A stretch of 64,000 nt of DNA, taken from positions 7,715,001-7,779,000 of the forward strand of contig NC_016109.1 in NCBI RefSeq assembly GCF_000269985.1, in the 5' to 3' direction. The translations under genes were made by a program, and so were the position numbers. The notes under the pieces are model-generated. The model saw nothing but the letters and a program-made list of their open reading frames with translations. It did no database searches and was not told the DNA's origin. Below, in pieces: positions 16,121-25,430 of the stretch (positions within the stretch are counted from its first letter, which is position 1; every line of letters begins with the position of its first letter). This DNA comes from Kitasatospora setae KM-6054. Its GTDB lineage: Bacteria > Actinomycetota > Actinomycetes > Streptomycetales > Streptomycetaceae.

Positions 16121-16705
16121 TCAGGTGGGGGAGACCTCCGTTTCCGGCGCCCGGCTCTGCCCCAGGTACTGCTCCAGCTGCCGCTGGTTGGCGACCACGC
16201 GCAGGCACAGGTGCCGGAAGGCGGCCAGTTCCCCGGGGGTGAAGCTGCGGAAGACCGCGGCCATGGCGCGCTGGGTCGGCGCGCGGAAGGACTCCAGCCA
16301 GGCGTGACCCTCGGGGGTGATGGTGACCCGGACGGAGCGCCGGTCGTCCGGGTCCTGGGCGCGCAGGGCCAGTCGCTCGCCCTCCAGGGTGTCGACCAGT
16401 CCGGTCACGTTGCGCGAGCTGACGCCGCCGGCCCGGGCCAGTTCGCCGATGCTCAGCCCGGCCTCCCCGGCGTTGCCGAGCCGGGCGAGCACGTCGAGCG
16501 CCCCGGAGCTGAGGCCGCGCCCGCCGGCGCCGTGCGAGCGGAGCCGGTCGATCGCCTGCGCGGCGGAGCGGACGGAGGCGGCGGCCTCCAGGGCGAGCGT
16601 GTCGCCGCCGAGCGCGAAGGCGCCCATCGCGGCGCGCACGCCGGGGTCGTAGAGGTGGCCGTCCGTGTCCTCGGCCGGGGCGGAATTATGTACGTCCTTC
16701 AACAT
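16121..16705 (-). CDS. MarR-family transcriptional regulator
   Basis: The 194-residue protein starts at ATG 16705. A winged helix-turn-helix is clear: LSSGALDVLARLGNAGEAGLS, then IGELARAGGVSSRNVTGLVDTLE as the recognition helix, and DPDDRRSVRVTITPEG as the wing. A promoter 8 nt upstream gives an almost leaderless transcript. Its neighbours are a methyltransferase downstream and a divergent oxidoreductase operon. Either could be its target, and the ligand is unknown. Confidence 0.88.
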   Translation of the reverse strand: MLKDVHNSAPAEDTDGHLYDPGVRAAMGAFALGGDTLALEAAASVRSAAQAIDRLRSHGAGGRGLSSGALDVLARLGNAGEAGLSIGELARAGGVSSRNVTGLVDTLEGERLALRAQDPDDRRSVRVTITPEGHAWLESFRAPTQRAMAAVFRSFTPGELAAFRHLCLRVVANQRQLEQYLGQSRAPETEVSPT

Positions 16706-16713
16706 GAAGCACT

Positions 16714-16742
16714 ACCGTAATCGCTGACGCCCCATCAGTCCA
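16714..16742 (-). promoter_or_regulatory. Promoter of the MarR gene
   Basis: On the minus strand TGGACT (16742-16737), a 17-bp spacer and TACGGT (16719-16714) precede the ATG by 8 nt, giving a very short or absent leader. Confidence 0.5.
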
Positions 16743-16902
16743 CCCCCGTGCCGCCGGGCCGGGCGCGCCGCCCGCTCACCCGTCCGGCCCAGCGGCGCGC
16801 CGCAGGCGGGGCAGCGCGCCGGGCGTACGGCGGGGGCGATCGCTAACGTCCGGCTGAGAGAACGTCAGACCAAGTGCTTGTCGAGCGCCGAGGAGAGTGG
16901 GC

Positions 16903-18057
16903 GTGACCGGAACAGCGCCGCCCTGGGAGGGCAGACCGGCCGGGGGCAGCCCGACCGGGGGCGGTCCGACCGGAGGCGGTCCGGGCGGGGGCGGGGTCGC
17001 CGGGGTGGTGGCCTCGGCGACCAGGTCGACGGCGGTCCGCGCCTCGGCCGTCGCCGCTGCCGCGAGCCTGCTGCTGGTGGTCGCGATCGTGCTGGGCAGC
17101 AGGCTGCTGCGGGACTTCGACTCGGCCCTGGTCCCGTACGCGGTGGCCAGCGTGTTCCTCACCTTCGGCGTGGTCTACCGCTACGTGGTGTGGGTCTCCG
17201 CGCCGGCCGCCCGCCGGCTCTTCGTGCAGGGCTGGAAGGCCGCGCTCTCCTGGGAGAACCTCAAGCGCTCGCCCGCCGCGCTGCCCAAGATGATCGCCAC
17301 CTACCTGGGCTTCCAGAAGTTCCTCGGCGCCCGTTCGCACGCCCGCTGGGCCGCGCACCAACTGATCTTCTGGGGCTGCCTGCTGGCCGCCGCGATCACC
17401 TTCCCGCTGACCTGGGGCTGGTTCACCTTCACCTCCTCCAGCGCGGCCGGCCCCGGCTACGAGATGCGCCTGTGGGGCTTCAAGCTGTTCGGCTTCGACT
17501 CCGGCAGCTTCCTCGGCTGGGCGCTCTACCACGGCCTCGACCTGGCCGCCGTGATGGTGATCGGCGGCGCCGGCTACTTCCTGTGGCGGCGGATGCGCGA
17601 CCGCGCCGCCACCACCGGCCAGCGCTTCGGCTACGACTTCGTGCCGCTGCTGGCCCTGCTCACCATCTCGGTCACCGGCCTGCTGCTGACCTTCTCCGAG
17701 ATGTTCCTGCACGGCGGCGGCTACGAGTTCCTGGCCATCCTGCACATGGCCTCGGTCGTCCTGACCCTGGTCTACCTGCCGTTCGGCAAGTTCTTCCACA
17801 TCGTGCAGCGCCCGGCCGCGGTCGGCATGCAGCTGTTCAAGTACACGGCGCGGCGCAAGGGTTCGGACGCCCAGGAGCTCCAGGCGTGCAAGCGCTGCGG
17901 CCAGCCGATCGACACCGTCGCGGCGGTGGACAACCTGCGGGCCACCATGCGCGACCTGAAGCTGGGCTTCGACGAGTGGGCGGAGTACTGCCCCCGTTGC
18001 AAGCGGGTGCTGCGCGGCAACGCCTATCTGTCGAACGTCAAGCGGGGGTTCAAGTGA
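16903..18057 (+). CDS. Membrane b-type cytochrome/quinone subunit of a molybdo-oxidoreductase (NarI/DsrM-like)
   Basis: The 384-residue protein starts at GTG 16903 after AGGAGAG; a GTG two codons earlier is less well placed. A Gly/Pro-rich N-terminus precedes about six membrane segments. Paired histidines in ARWAAHQLIF, ALYHGLDLA, ILHMASVV and KFFHIVQ are candidate haem b ligands. The cytoplasmic C-terminus has two CxxC pairs (CKRCGQ and CPRCKR), a rubredoxin- or zinc-ribbon-like module. It is the first gene of the operon and overlaps the catalytic-subunit start by 4 bp. It probably passes electrons between the quinone pool and the cytoplasmic molybdenum subunit. Confidence 0.78.
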   Translation: MTGTAPPWEGRPAGGSPTGGGPTGGGPGGGGVAGVVASATRSTAVRASAVAAAASLLLVVAIVLGSRLLRDFDSALVPYAVASVFLTFGVVYRYVVWVSAPAARRLFVQGWKAALSWENLKRSPAALPKMIATYLGFQKFLGARSHARWAAHQLIFWGCLLAAAITFPLTWGWFTFTSSSAAGPGYEMRLWGFKLFGFDSGSFLGWALYHGLDLAAVMVIGGAGYFLWRRMRDRAATTGQRFGYDFVPLLALLTISVTGLLLTFSEMFLHGGGYEFLAILHMASVVLTLVYLPFGKFFHIVQRPAAVGMQLFKYTARRKGSDAQELQACKRCGQPIDTVAAVDNLRATMRDLKLGFDEWAEYCPRCKRVLRGNAYLSNVKRGFK

Positions 18058-20354
18058 GCACCGAGCACGTCCCGTTGGACCCGAGCGTCGCCCCGCTCGG
18101 CACCCGCGACTTCCGCGACGCGGGCGGCCTGCCCGCCGCCGCCTGGCGGGCCGACCAGACCGAGCAGACCCTCGTCCCCACGCACTGCTGCTTCTGCGGC
18201 GTGCAGTGCGGGATGTACCTGCGGGTGGACGGCCACGGCAAGGTGTTCGGCGTCGAGCCGCGCAACCACGACATCAACCGGATGCGCCTGTGCCCCAAGG
18301 GCATCAACGCCTACCAGCAGGTCAACCACCCGGACCGGCTGACCGCGCCGCTGGTCCGCCGCAGCCGCGACGAGCCGTTCCGCGAGGCGAGTTGGGAGGA
18401 GGCGCTGGACCACACCGTCGCCGAGATCCGCCGGATCCAGGGCGAGCGGGGTCGGGACGCGTTCGGGATGCTCGGCGGCGCCAGCCTGTTCTCCGAGAAG
18501 ACCTACCTGGTGGGCAAGTTCGCCCGGGTCGCGCTGAAGACCCGGCACGTCGACTACAACGGTCGGCTGTGCATGGTGAGCGCCGCCGGCGCCAACAAGC
18601 TGGCCTTCGGCATCGACCGGGCCGCCAACCCGTTCGCCGACATCCTGCAGACCGACTGCCTGCTGATCGCCGGGTCGAACGTCGGCGAGTGCTTCCCGGT
18701 GATGACCCAGTACGTGTGGGGGGCCCGCGACCGCGGCGCCACCCTGATCATCGTCGACCCGCGGCAGACCGCCGTCGCCCGCACCGCCGACATCCACGTC
18801 GCGCTCAAGTCCGGTACCGACGCGGCGTTCTTCAACGCGGTGCTGCACGTCATCGTCGCGGAGGGCCTGACCGACGAGGCGTTCCTGGCCGAGCACACCA
18901 CCGGCTGGGACGAGGTCAAGGCCACCGTCGCCGCCTACCCGCCCAGCCGGGCCGCCGAGATCTGCGGCGTCCCCGCGGAGCAGATCGTCCAGGTGGCGAG
19001 GGTGTTCGGGCGGGCGGAGCGGGCGATGGCCTGGCACGCGCGCGGCATCGAGCACCACACCCAGGGCGTCGAGAACTGCCTCACCGTCATCAACCTGTGC
19101 ACCGCCACCGGCAACCTCGGCCGCCCGGGCGCCGGTTACGGCACCATCACCGGCCAGGGCAACGGCCAGGGCGGCCGCGAACACGGCCAGAAGTCCGACC
19201 TGCTGCCCGGCGGCCGCTCCATCAACGACCCGGCGCACCGCCGCCAGGTCGCCGCGATCTGGGGCATCGAGGAGTCCGAACTCCCGCAGGCCGGAACCTC
19301 GATGATGGAAATGGTCTGGCAGATGCAGCGCGGCGAGATCCGCGGCCTGATCGGAGTCTGCAACAACCCCTTCGTCTCGCTGCCCAACTACGCGGTGGTC
19401 AAGGACGGTTACGACAAGCTGGAGTTCCACGCCCAGTTCGACTTCTTCCTCTCCGAGACCGCCGCCAACGCGCACGTGGTCTTCCCCGTCACCACCTGGG
19501 CCGAGGACGAGGGCGTGATGGCCAACGCCGAGGCCCGGGTGGTCAAGCACAACAAGGCCCAGGACCCGCCGCCCGGCGTGCGCACCGACACCTGGGTGAT
19601 GTGCGAGATCGCCCGACGCCTCGGCGAGGGAAGCAAGTTCGCCTTCGAGGGCTCCAAGGACGTCTTCGACGAACTGCGCCGCGCCTCGGCCGGCACCGTC
19701 ATCGACTACTACGGCATCACCTACGAGCGGCTGGAGCAGACCGGCGGCATCGCCTGGCCCTGCCCGAGCCTCGAACACCCGGGCACCCCAAGGCTGTTCG
19801 AGGGCGGCAAGACGTACCACGCGGACGGCAAGGTGCACATGCAGGTGGTGGAGTGGCACCCGCCGGCCGACCCGTACAGCGACGAGTACCCGATGACGCT
19901 GACCACCGGGCGCACCGTCGCGCACTTCCTGTCCGGCAACCAGACCCGGCGCCTGGGCGGCCTGGTCGAGCAGACGCCCCGGCCGTGGGTCGAGGTGCAC
20001 CCCTCGCACGGGTTCCGCAACGGGGAGGCGGTGCGGGTGGTGACCCGGCGCGGCAGCGAGGTGCTGCCCGCGCTGGTGACCGAGGCGATCCGCCCCGACC
20101 ACGTGTTCGTGCCCTACCACTGGCCGTACCCCGTCGCCGCGAACGCGCTGACCATCGACGCCCTCGACCCGCGCTCGAAGATCCCCGAGTACAAGGTGTG
20201 CGCGGTGCGGATCGAACGGGCCGAGCGGATCGACCCGGTGCCCGCGCCGCCGGTGCCGCCCGGCCGGGCGGCCTACCCGGAGGCCCAGGTCTCCCGCACC
20301 GACCCGCTGCCGCCGACCTCGCCGCAGGGCCGCGGCACCGCCGAGAGGGGCTGA
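18054..20354 (+). CDS. Molybdopterin (bis-MGD) oxidoreductase catalytic subunit
   Basis: The 766-residue protein starts at GTG 18054 in a GTGA overlap. The N-terminal cluster C45-x2-C48-x3-C52 with C80 (RLCPKG) binds one [4Fe-4S]. NGRLCMVSA supplies Cys173 as likely Mo ligand, as in assimilatory nitrate reductases and formate-dehydrogenase relatives. GQGNGQGGREHGQ and the C-terminal dinucleotide-binding region (TLTTGRTVAHFLSGNQTRR) are typical. There is no Tat signal, so it should be cytoplasmic. The closest recognisable class is NasA/Fdh-like, but no nitrate transporter, siroheme nitrite reductase or formate gene is adjacent. The substrate is therefore open. Confidence 0.85.
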   Translation: MSTEHVPLDPSVAPLGTRDFRDAGGLPAAAWRADQTEQTLVPTHCCFCGVQCGMYLRVDGHGKVFGVEPRNHDINRMRLCPKGINAYQQVNHPDRLTAPLVRRSRDEPFREASWEEALDHTVAEIRRIQGERGRDAFGMLGGASLFSEKTYLVGKFARVALKTRHVDYNGRLCMVSAAGANKLAFGIDRAANPFADILQTDCLLIAGSNVGECFPVMTQYVWGARDRGATLIIVDPRQTAVARTADIHVALKSGTDAAFFNAVLHVIVAEGLTDEAFLAEHTTGWDEVKATVAAYPPSRAAEICGVPAEQIVQVARVFGRAERAMAWHARGIEHHTQGVENCLTVINLCTATGNLGRPGAGYGTITGQGNGQGGREHGQKSDLLPGGRSINDPAHRRQVAAIWGIEESELPQAGTSMMEMVWQMQRGEIRGLIGVCNNPFVSLPNYAVVKDGYDKLEFHAQFDFFLSETAANAHVVFPVTTWAEDEGVMANAEARVVKHNKAQDPPPGVRTDTWVMCEIARRLGEGSKFAFEGSKDVFDELRRASAGTVIDYYGITYERLEQTGGIAWPCPSLEHPGTPRLFEGGKTYHADGKVHMQVVEWHPPADPYSDEYPMTLTTGRTVAHFLSGNQTRRLGGLVEQTPRPWVEVHPSHGFRNGEAVRVVTRRGSEVLPALVTEAIRPDHVFVPYHWPYPVAANALTIDALDPRSKIPEYKVCAVRIERAERIDPVPAPPVPPGRAAYPEAQVSRTDPLPPTSPQGRGTAERG

Positions 20355-20360
20355 CCGAGG

Positions 20361-20978
20361 ATGCTGGGACGCACCATCTTCATCGACCCCGGCCGCTGCA
20401 TCGGCTGCCAGGCCTGCGTGTCGGCCTGCCGCGAGTGCGACTCGCACCGCGGCAAGTCGATGATCCACCTGGACTACCCGGACGAGGGCCACACCGTCGC
20501 CTCGCTGCCGACCGTCTGCATGCACTGCGAGGACCCGGTCGCCCCGTGCGCCGAGGTCTGCCCGGCCGAGGCGATCCTGATCACCGCCGACGGTGTGGTG
20601 CAGGAAGCCGACCCGACCCGCTGCATCGGCTGCGCGAACTGCGTCAACGCCTGCCCGTTCGGCGTGCCCAAGATCGACCTGGAGGCCAAGCTCCAGATGA
20701 AGTGCAACCTCTGCTACGACCGCACCTCCTACGGCCTGGCGCCGATGTGCGCCACGGTCTGCCCGACCGGTGCCCTGTTCTACGGCACCGTCGAGGAACT
20801 CCAGGCCGAACGGCCCGGCGTGGACGTCTCCACGATGTTCGCGTTCGGCGACACCGTGGTCTCCACCGGCGTCGCCATGGTGGTGCCGGCCGAGCGCCGG
20901 GCACCCGTCCCCGGCGGAATGCTGAACCTGATCGAGGTCAACGGGCGGCCCACGCCCGGGAACGGAGCGAGGGCGTGA
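20361..20978 (+). CDS. Four-cluster 4Fe-4S electron-transfer subunit (HybA/DmsB type)
   Basis: The 205-residue protein starts at ATG 20361, 6 bp after the catalytic gene. Four Cys groups are present: C13xxCxxCxxxC, CMHCEDPVAPCAEVC, CIGCANCVNAC and CNLC...CATVC. They match the four-[4Fe-4S] wire subunits of molybdo-enzymes. It should carry electrons between the molybdenum subunit and the membrane protein or the Rieske protein. The stop overlaps the next start by 4 bp (GTGA). No signal peptide is seen, which again places the complex in the cytoplasm. Confidence 0.88.
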   Translation: MLGRTIFIDPGRCIGCQACVSACRECDSHRGKSMIHLDYPDEGHTVASLPTVCMHCEDPVAPCAEVCPAEAILITADGVVQEADPTRCIGCANCVNACPFGVPKIDLEAKLQMKCNLCYDRTSYGLAPMCATVCPTGALFYGTVEELQAERPGVDVSTMFAFGDTVVSTGVAMVVPAERRAPVPGGMLNLIEVNGRPTPGNGARA

Positions 20979-21718
20979 CCAGCCCCGTCAACTCCCCTGA
21001 TCCGCACGGCGACCAGGGCCGCGGCGGCCACCCCGGCCCCGGCGGCCACTCCGGTTCCGGCGGCCGCGGCCCCGAGAGCCTGGAGGGCTTCGACCACCCG
21101 GACCACCCGGACCACCCCGGCGGCCCCGGCGACCACCGGGCCGAACAGGCCGCGCTCAAGGAGCGGATCAGCGCCGACTCGCTGACCACCCGGCGCGACT
21201 ACCTGCGGATCGTCGCCACCGTCTCCGGCGGCCTGGCGGTCGGCTCCACGGTGGTCTCGGCCGGCGTGCTGCACCGCCACGGGGACGGCACCGCAGGCCC
21301 GTTGAAGGTCGCCGACCGGCTGGAGCGCGGCGAGGCGGTCAGCTTCGACTACCCCGGCGAGGACGACCGGGCGATGGCGATCCGGCTGCCCGACGGCACC
21401 CTGGTCGGCTACTCCACGGTCTGCACCCACCTGGCCTGCGGCGTGCTCTGGCGGCGCGACCACGGCACCGACGGCGACCTCTACTGCCCTTGCCACGAAG
21501 GGCAGTTCGACTCCCGCACCGGCGAGGTCACCGGCGGCCCGCCGCCCCGCCCGCTGCCCAAGGTGGTGATGGTCGAGGACGCCCAGGGCGCGGTCTGGGC
21601 GGTCGGCACCGCCCGCTCCGGCGAGAGCGAGGAGGCCGGACTCTGCCGCGGCCTGCGCGACCGCAACCCCGCACTCGCCGAAGCGGCCGGCTGCGCGACC
21701 CGCAAGAGCGGCAAGTGA
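20975..21718 (+). CDS. Tat-targeted Rieske [2Fe-2S] protein
   Basis: The 247-residue protein starts at GTG 20975. A disordered Gly/His/Pro-rich N-terminus of about 65 residues includes HPDHPDHP. It precedes TTRRDYLRIV and a hydrophobic segment, a Tat-type anchor with the twin arginines near residue 73. The Rieske domain has CTHLACG (Cys150, His152) and CPCHEGQFD (Cys171, His174), the complete cluster-ligand set. Topology puts this domain outside the membrane while the Mo and 4Fe-4S subunits look cytoplasmic, so electrons must cross through the membrane subunit. It is coupled to the upstream gene. Confidence 0.88.
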   Translation: MTSPVNSPDPHGDQGRGGHPGPGGHSGSGGRGPESLEGFDHPDHPDHPGGPGDHRAEQAALKERISADSLTTRRDYLRIVATVSGGLAVGSTVVSAGVLHRHGDGTAGPLKVADRLERGEAVSFDYPGEDDRAMAIRLPDGTLVGYSTVCTHLACGVLWRRDHGTDGDLYCPCHEGQFDSRTGEVTGGPPPRPLPKVVMVEDAQGAVWAVGTARSGESEEAGLCRGLRDRNPALAEAAGCATRKSGK

Positions 21719-21794
21719 AGCCGGTGGAAAGGGCGTTCGGCGGGGCGGCCGACCGCGAACTGACGGCAGGTCAATTCGCCTGTGGAGGTGCCTG

Positions 21795-22163
21795 ATGAGC
21801 GTTCCCGAGGGCCACTACCCGGAGGGCTACCACCCCGGCAGCGACGAGCCGAGGCTCAACCGGCCCGTCCACGAACGGTATCCGCAGATCCGGGCCACCT
21901 CCGGCTACGCCGACCCGCGGGTCTCCGCGACCGGCCCCGGGCCCGGCGCGGGCACCGACCAGCAGCCCGAGCGGTCGGCGATCCTGTCCGCCCGGGTCGG
22001 CCTGGCCGTCACCATCGTGATCGGCCAACTGTGGGCGCTGAACACCGCGACCAACGCCTGGATGCGCGGCCAGACCGCCACCGCCTGGTGGTGCACCGGG
22101 TTCAGCGCCGCGTCCTTCCTGGTCGTCCTGCTGGCCTGGGCGATCGCGCCCAACGACCGCTGA
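21795..22163 (+). CDS. Small two-pass membrane protein of the molybdo-oxidoreductase operon
   Basis: The 122-residue protein starts at ATG 21795 after GGAGGTGCCTG. A Pro/Tyr/Gly-rich cytoplasmic N-terminus (about 65 residues) is followed by two hydrophobic segments (VGLAVTIVIGQLWAL and FSAASFLVVLLAWAI). It lies 76 bp after the Rieske gene and is probably the fifth gene of the operon. I recognise no functional motif; it may be an accessory or assembly subunit. Confidence 0.75.
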   Translation: MSVPEGHYPEGYHPGSDEPRLNRPVHERYPQIRATSGYADPRVSATGPGPGAGTDQQPERSAILSARVGLAVTIVIGQLWALNTATNAWMRGQTATAWWCTGFSAASFLVVLLAWAIAPNDR

Positions 22164-22371
22164 CCCCAAGGGGATCGCGGACCGGCGGGGCCGGTGGTCA
22201 CGATTCGCCACCGCCCCCGTCGCCCGCGTTCCCCCACCGGCCGGCGACCCGTACGCTGTTCCCTCCCGGCCGCCCGAGCGGCCGGCGGGACAGACCGCGG
22301 GGCGGCCGACCGGACGCGTCGGCGCCCGCCGGGGCGCGCGCCGCGCGGGCGCGGGAAGGGCACGACGCATC

Positions 22372-23274
22372 ATGACGGAGCACGCCACCACCGAGACGCC
22401 CCAGCCCCGGCCGTTCCCCGACCGGCAGGCCGTCCTCCGCGCGGCCGTCCTCGTCCCCGTCACCCCGGCCCACCTGCACGACACCCACCCGCACGGCCCG
22501 CTCGCCCTCGCCGCCACCGAACCCGTCGACGTCCGCACCGGCGGCCTCGCCTGGGACGAGACCACCCGGCGGCTGACCGCGCACCCCGCGCCCGGACAGG
22601 TCGTCGGCGCCCGGATCGAGATCCTCACCGTCGGCGAGCACCCGCTCGGCCACGCCGTCAAAGAGCCCGGCGGAGAAGTGCGCTGGCCCGCATGGGCCGC
22701 ACTCGGCGACACCCCCGTGGCCTGGCACGGACAGCCCGCACTGCTCACCGACGGCGGCTCCTACCCCTGCCTGCTCAACCTCACCGGCGAACAGCGCGCC
22801 CTGCTCGTCCAGGCCGAGGGCGAGCACGGACTCGACTTCAACGAGGCCCTGCTGCGCGTCACCCGCCCGCTCGCCGAAGCCCTCGACCAACTGCCGGACG
22901 GACTCGACCGCACCGAGGCGCTCGGCCGCCTGATCACCCTGCTGATCGACCGCGGCGCCCGCTACCTCGTCCCCGCCGACCCGCACCACCTGCCCGGCTG
23001 GGAACCCCACCTGCACCGCGCCTACCGGGCCCTCGACGCGCAGGCCCGCGCCCGCCGCCACGAGCACCCCACGCCCGCGACGGCCCCGCACCGGCCCGTC
23101 CGCTACGACGCCCTGGTACGGGACGGCGGGGCAGGCGGGGACGGTGGGGACGGTCGGGACGGGGGCGGGCCGGAGATCGTGCTGACGCCCGTGCTGCGCC
23201 GCGGCGGCCAGTGGCTGGCGGCGATGGACCCGGCCGCGCTCGACCTGCCCCACTACCGGGGCGGGGGCTGGTAG
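22372..23274 (+). CDS. Uncharacterised 300-residue protein
   Basis: The frame starts at ATG 22372 with a weak GGGAAGGG site. The protein appears soluble, without signal peptide or membrane segment. It is rich in Pro, His and Asp/Glu, with a helical middle part (EALLRVTRPLAEALDQL) and a Gly-rich stretch near residues 244-262 (GGAGGDGGDGRDGGGPE) encoded by simple-sequence DNA. No family was recognised. It converges on the ThrE-type exporter gene and is separated from the oxidoreductase operon by 208 bp, so it is probably an independent unit. Confidence 0.65.
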   Translation: MTEHATTETPQPRPFPDRQAVLRAAVLVPVTPAHLHDTHPHGPLALAATEPVDVRTGGLAWDETTRRLTAHPAPGQVVGARIEILTVGEHPLGHAVKEPGGEVRWPAWAALGDTPVAWHGQPALLTDGGSYPCLLNLTGEQRALLVQAEGEHGLDFNEALLRVTRPLAEALDQLPDGLDRTEALGRLITLLIDRGARYLVPADPHHLPGWEPHLHRAYRALDAQARARRHEHPTPATAPHRPVRYDALVRDGGAGGDGGDGRDGGGPEIVLTPVLRRGGQWLAAMDPAALDLPHYRGGGW

Positions 23275-23309
23275 GGAGACAGGCCGGGGGTGGAGGGCCG
23301 GCGGGCGGT

Positions 23310-24617
23310 TCAGGACTCCGGCAGGGGGCGCGGGCGCTGGGCGAGGACCGAGCCGAGCAGCAGGCCGACGGCGATCGCCACCACGATGGTGACCATCGAC
23401 AGCAGGTCGTGGAAGCCCCGCACCGGATGACCGCCGGCCAGGCTGGTCAGGCCGCGCATGCCCAGCGAACCGACGGTCAGGGTGAAGAACCCCGGCAGCA
23501 CCAGCAGCAGCCGCGGCGGCCGGCCCGGCCCGCGCGCCACCGCCGTGGCCAGCGCGCCGAGCACCGCCGCCGCCAGGAACGTCCCGCCGACCTCGCCGAC
23601 CAGCTTCGTCGCCCCCGACTGCACCGCCACCGTCAGGTACACCGTCCCCAGCAGCACCGGCAGCAGCCGCCACGGCGCCGCGAACGCCAGCACCGTGCCG
23701 ACGGTGAACACCACCCAGGACAGGAACGTCGCCCAGCGCGGCAGGTCGGCGTGCGCCGCCAGGTCGAACAGCGCCGAGGTGTCGCCGCCGGTCGCGTACA
23801 CCCCGAGCATCACGCCCAGGTACAGCTGCAGCAGCAGGAACACCGCGTACACCAGGCGCACCGCCCCGGTGGTGAGGAACCCGGCGGCCAGCTCGGTCGC
23901 GGCCGCCGAGAGCAGGTCGCCCGGGACGAAGTAGAACAGCGCCGGCAGCATCAGCAGCACCGCCCCGCCGTGCGCCGGGGTCCGCGCGAACACCTCCAGC
24001 ACCAGCACCGACACCGCCGCCGACGCGACCAGCGGCAGCACCCTGGCCAGCCGCGGCCACCGCCCCGCCGCCACCGCCAGCCCCGCCGTGACCAGGCCGA
24101 GCAGCGCGCTGCTGCCGATCTCGTACCAGGTCGGCTGCATCAGCGGCGCGAAACCGACCGTGAACAGCACGATGCCCAGCCCCTTGAGCCACCACGGGTA
24201 CGGGGCGGGCGAGTCGTCGATCGCCGCCAGCCGCCGCTCGGCCTCCGCGAGCGGCGTGCCGCCCAGCGACACCCGGTGCGCCCAGGGCTTGAGCGCGGCC
24301 ACCTTGTCCAGTCGGGCGACGTCCGGGAAGGCCCGGACCGCGACCGTCTCGGTGCGCCCGTCGAGCGCGACGGTCAGCGTCGCGCCGTCCGGGACCAGCA
24401 CCATCGAGCTGCGGGCGCCGAAACCCGACGCGGCCCGCGCCACCGTCTGCTCGACCTCCGAGGCGCCCTCGCCGCTCGTCGCCAGCAGCATCCGGGTCAA
24501 CCGCGCGAGCAGCGCCGTCACCCGCCCGGGGGCCGGGCCGCCGGTGGCGTCCGTGGCGTCCGGGCTGTTCGTGGCGGCGTCCGGGCCGTCGGGGCGCACC
24601 GTCCGTTCGTCGTCCAC
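23310..24617 (-). CDS. ThrE-family threonine/serine exporter
   Basis: I start the gene at GTG 24617, 5 nt after GGGAGG. A GTG at 24650 would add 11 residues. The 435-residue protein has the ThrE layout. A soluble N-terminal domain contains LLATSGEGASEVEQTV and a DDSPAPYPWWLKG linker. It is followed by about ten membrane segments, including PALFYFVPGDLLSAAATELAAG and LVLPGFFTLTVGSLGMRGLTSL. Relatives export threonine and serine by proton antiport. No regulator is adjacent, and the gene appears to be monocistronic. Confidence 0.87.
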   Translation of the reverse strand: MDDERTVRPDGPDAATNSPDATDATGGPAPGRVTALLARLTRMLLATSGEGASEVEQTVARAASGFGARSSMVLVPDGATLTVALDGRTETVAVRAFPDVARLDKVAALKPWAHRVSLGGTPLAEAERRLAAIDDSPAPYPWWLKGLGIVLFTVGFAPLMQPTWYEIGSSALLGLVTAGLAVAAGRWPRLARVLPLVASAAVSVLVLEVFARTPAHGGAVLLMLPALFYFVPGDLLSAAATELAAGFLTTGAVRLVYAVFLLLQLYLGVMLGVYATGGDTSALFDLAAHADLPRWATFLSWVVFTVGTVLAFAAPWRLLPVLLGTVYLTVAVQSGATKLVGEVGGTFLAAAVLGALATAVARGPGRPPRLLLVLPGFFTLTVGSLGMRGLTSLAGGHPVRGFHDLLSMVTIVVAIAVGLLLGSVLAQRPRPLPES

Positions 24618-24806
24618 CCGCGCCTCCCGCGTCGCCGTCGAAGCTGACACCCGCGGCCATCCTCACCCGGACGGCGGTTCGTCGCGCTCCGGGCGCGCGG
24701 GAGGGGCGCGGGAAGCGCGCGGGCGGCGCACACGGGGCGGCCGCCGAGGTGCGATGTCCGAAATGTGGTGATACCACTCGTAGAACCTGTGGAAGGGAGC
24801 CAGTCG

Positions 24807-25211
24807 ATGGACGACTACCCGGCGCTCAACCTGTTCTGGACCATGCTGTGGCTGTTCCTGTGGATCCTGTGGTTCTTCCTGATGTTCAAGGTGCTGACGG
24901 ACATCTTCCGCAGCCACGACATGGGCGGATGGGGCAAGGCCGGCTGGACGATCTTCGTGATCGTGCTGCCCTACATCGGCGTCCTAGTCTACCTGATCGC
25001 CCGCGGCAAGGAGATGGGCCAACGCGACCGGGCCATCGCCGCCAAGGCCGAGGGCGACTTCCAGGACTACATCCGGAAGGCCGCCGGAACCGAGGGCCAG
25101 AACGCCGGACCACGGCACGTCGACGACCTCGCCCGGCTCGCCGACCTGAAGAGCAGCGGCGCGATCTCCGAGGAGGAGTTCGAGAAGGCCAAGCAGAAGC
25201 TGCTCGCCTGA
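24807..25211 (+). CDS. PLDc_N/SHOCT-domain membrane protein
   Basis: The 134-residue protein starts at ATG 24807 after GGAAGGGAG. Two hydrophobic segments (LWLFLWILWFFLMFKVL and TIFVIVLPYIGVLVYLIA) form a phospholipase D-nuclease N-terminal-like membrane hairpin. A C-terminal SHOCT motif follows (LARLADLKSSGAISEEEFEKAKQKLL). Such proteins are common in actinomycetes and have no established role. An imperfect dyad GTGGT-GAT-ACCAC at 24765-24777 lies upstream and could be a regulator site. Confidence 0.85.
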   Translation: MDDYPALNLFWTMLWLFLWILWFFLMFKVLTDIFRSHDMGGWGKAGWTIFVIVLPYIGVLVYLIARGKEMGQRDRAIAAKAEGDFQDYIRKAAGTEGQNAGPRHVDDLARLADLKSSGAISEEEFEKAKQKLLA

Positions 25212-25430
25212 CCCGCCCCGCCCGATGGACGGCGGAGCGGGGGAGCGGTGGAGAAGCGCGGAAGCGGAGCCAAGGGTGACGTGGGACGGATGACGGACGG
25301 ACCGCGGACGGACGCGGCCCGGGCCGGTGCGGGGACCCCACCCGTACCGGCCCGGGCCGACGCGCGCACCGGCCGGCCGGGGCGTACCGACCCGGCGGAC
25401 GGTCGACGGGAACGGGAGGAGGACAGCGGG

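Noticed and set aside
22198..24777. Long 859-residue open frame on the minus strand
   Set aside because: It is Arg/Gly/Ala-rich out-of-frame sequence over the ThrE gene and the opposite-strand hypothetical gene, typical of high-GC shadow frames.
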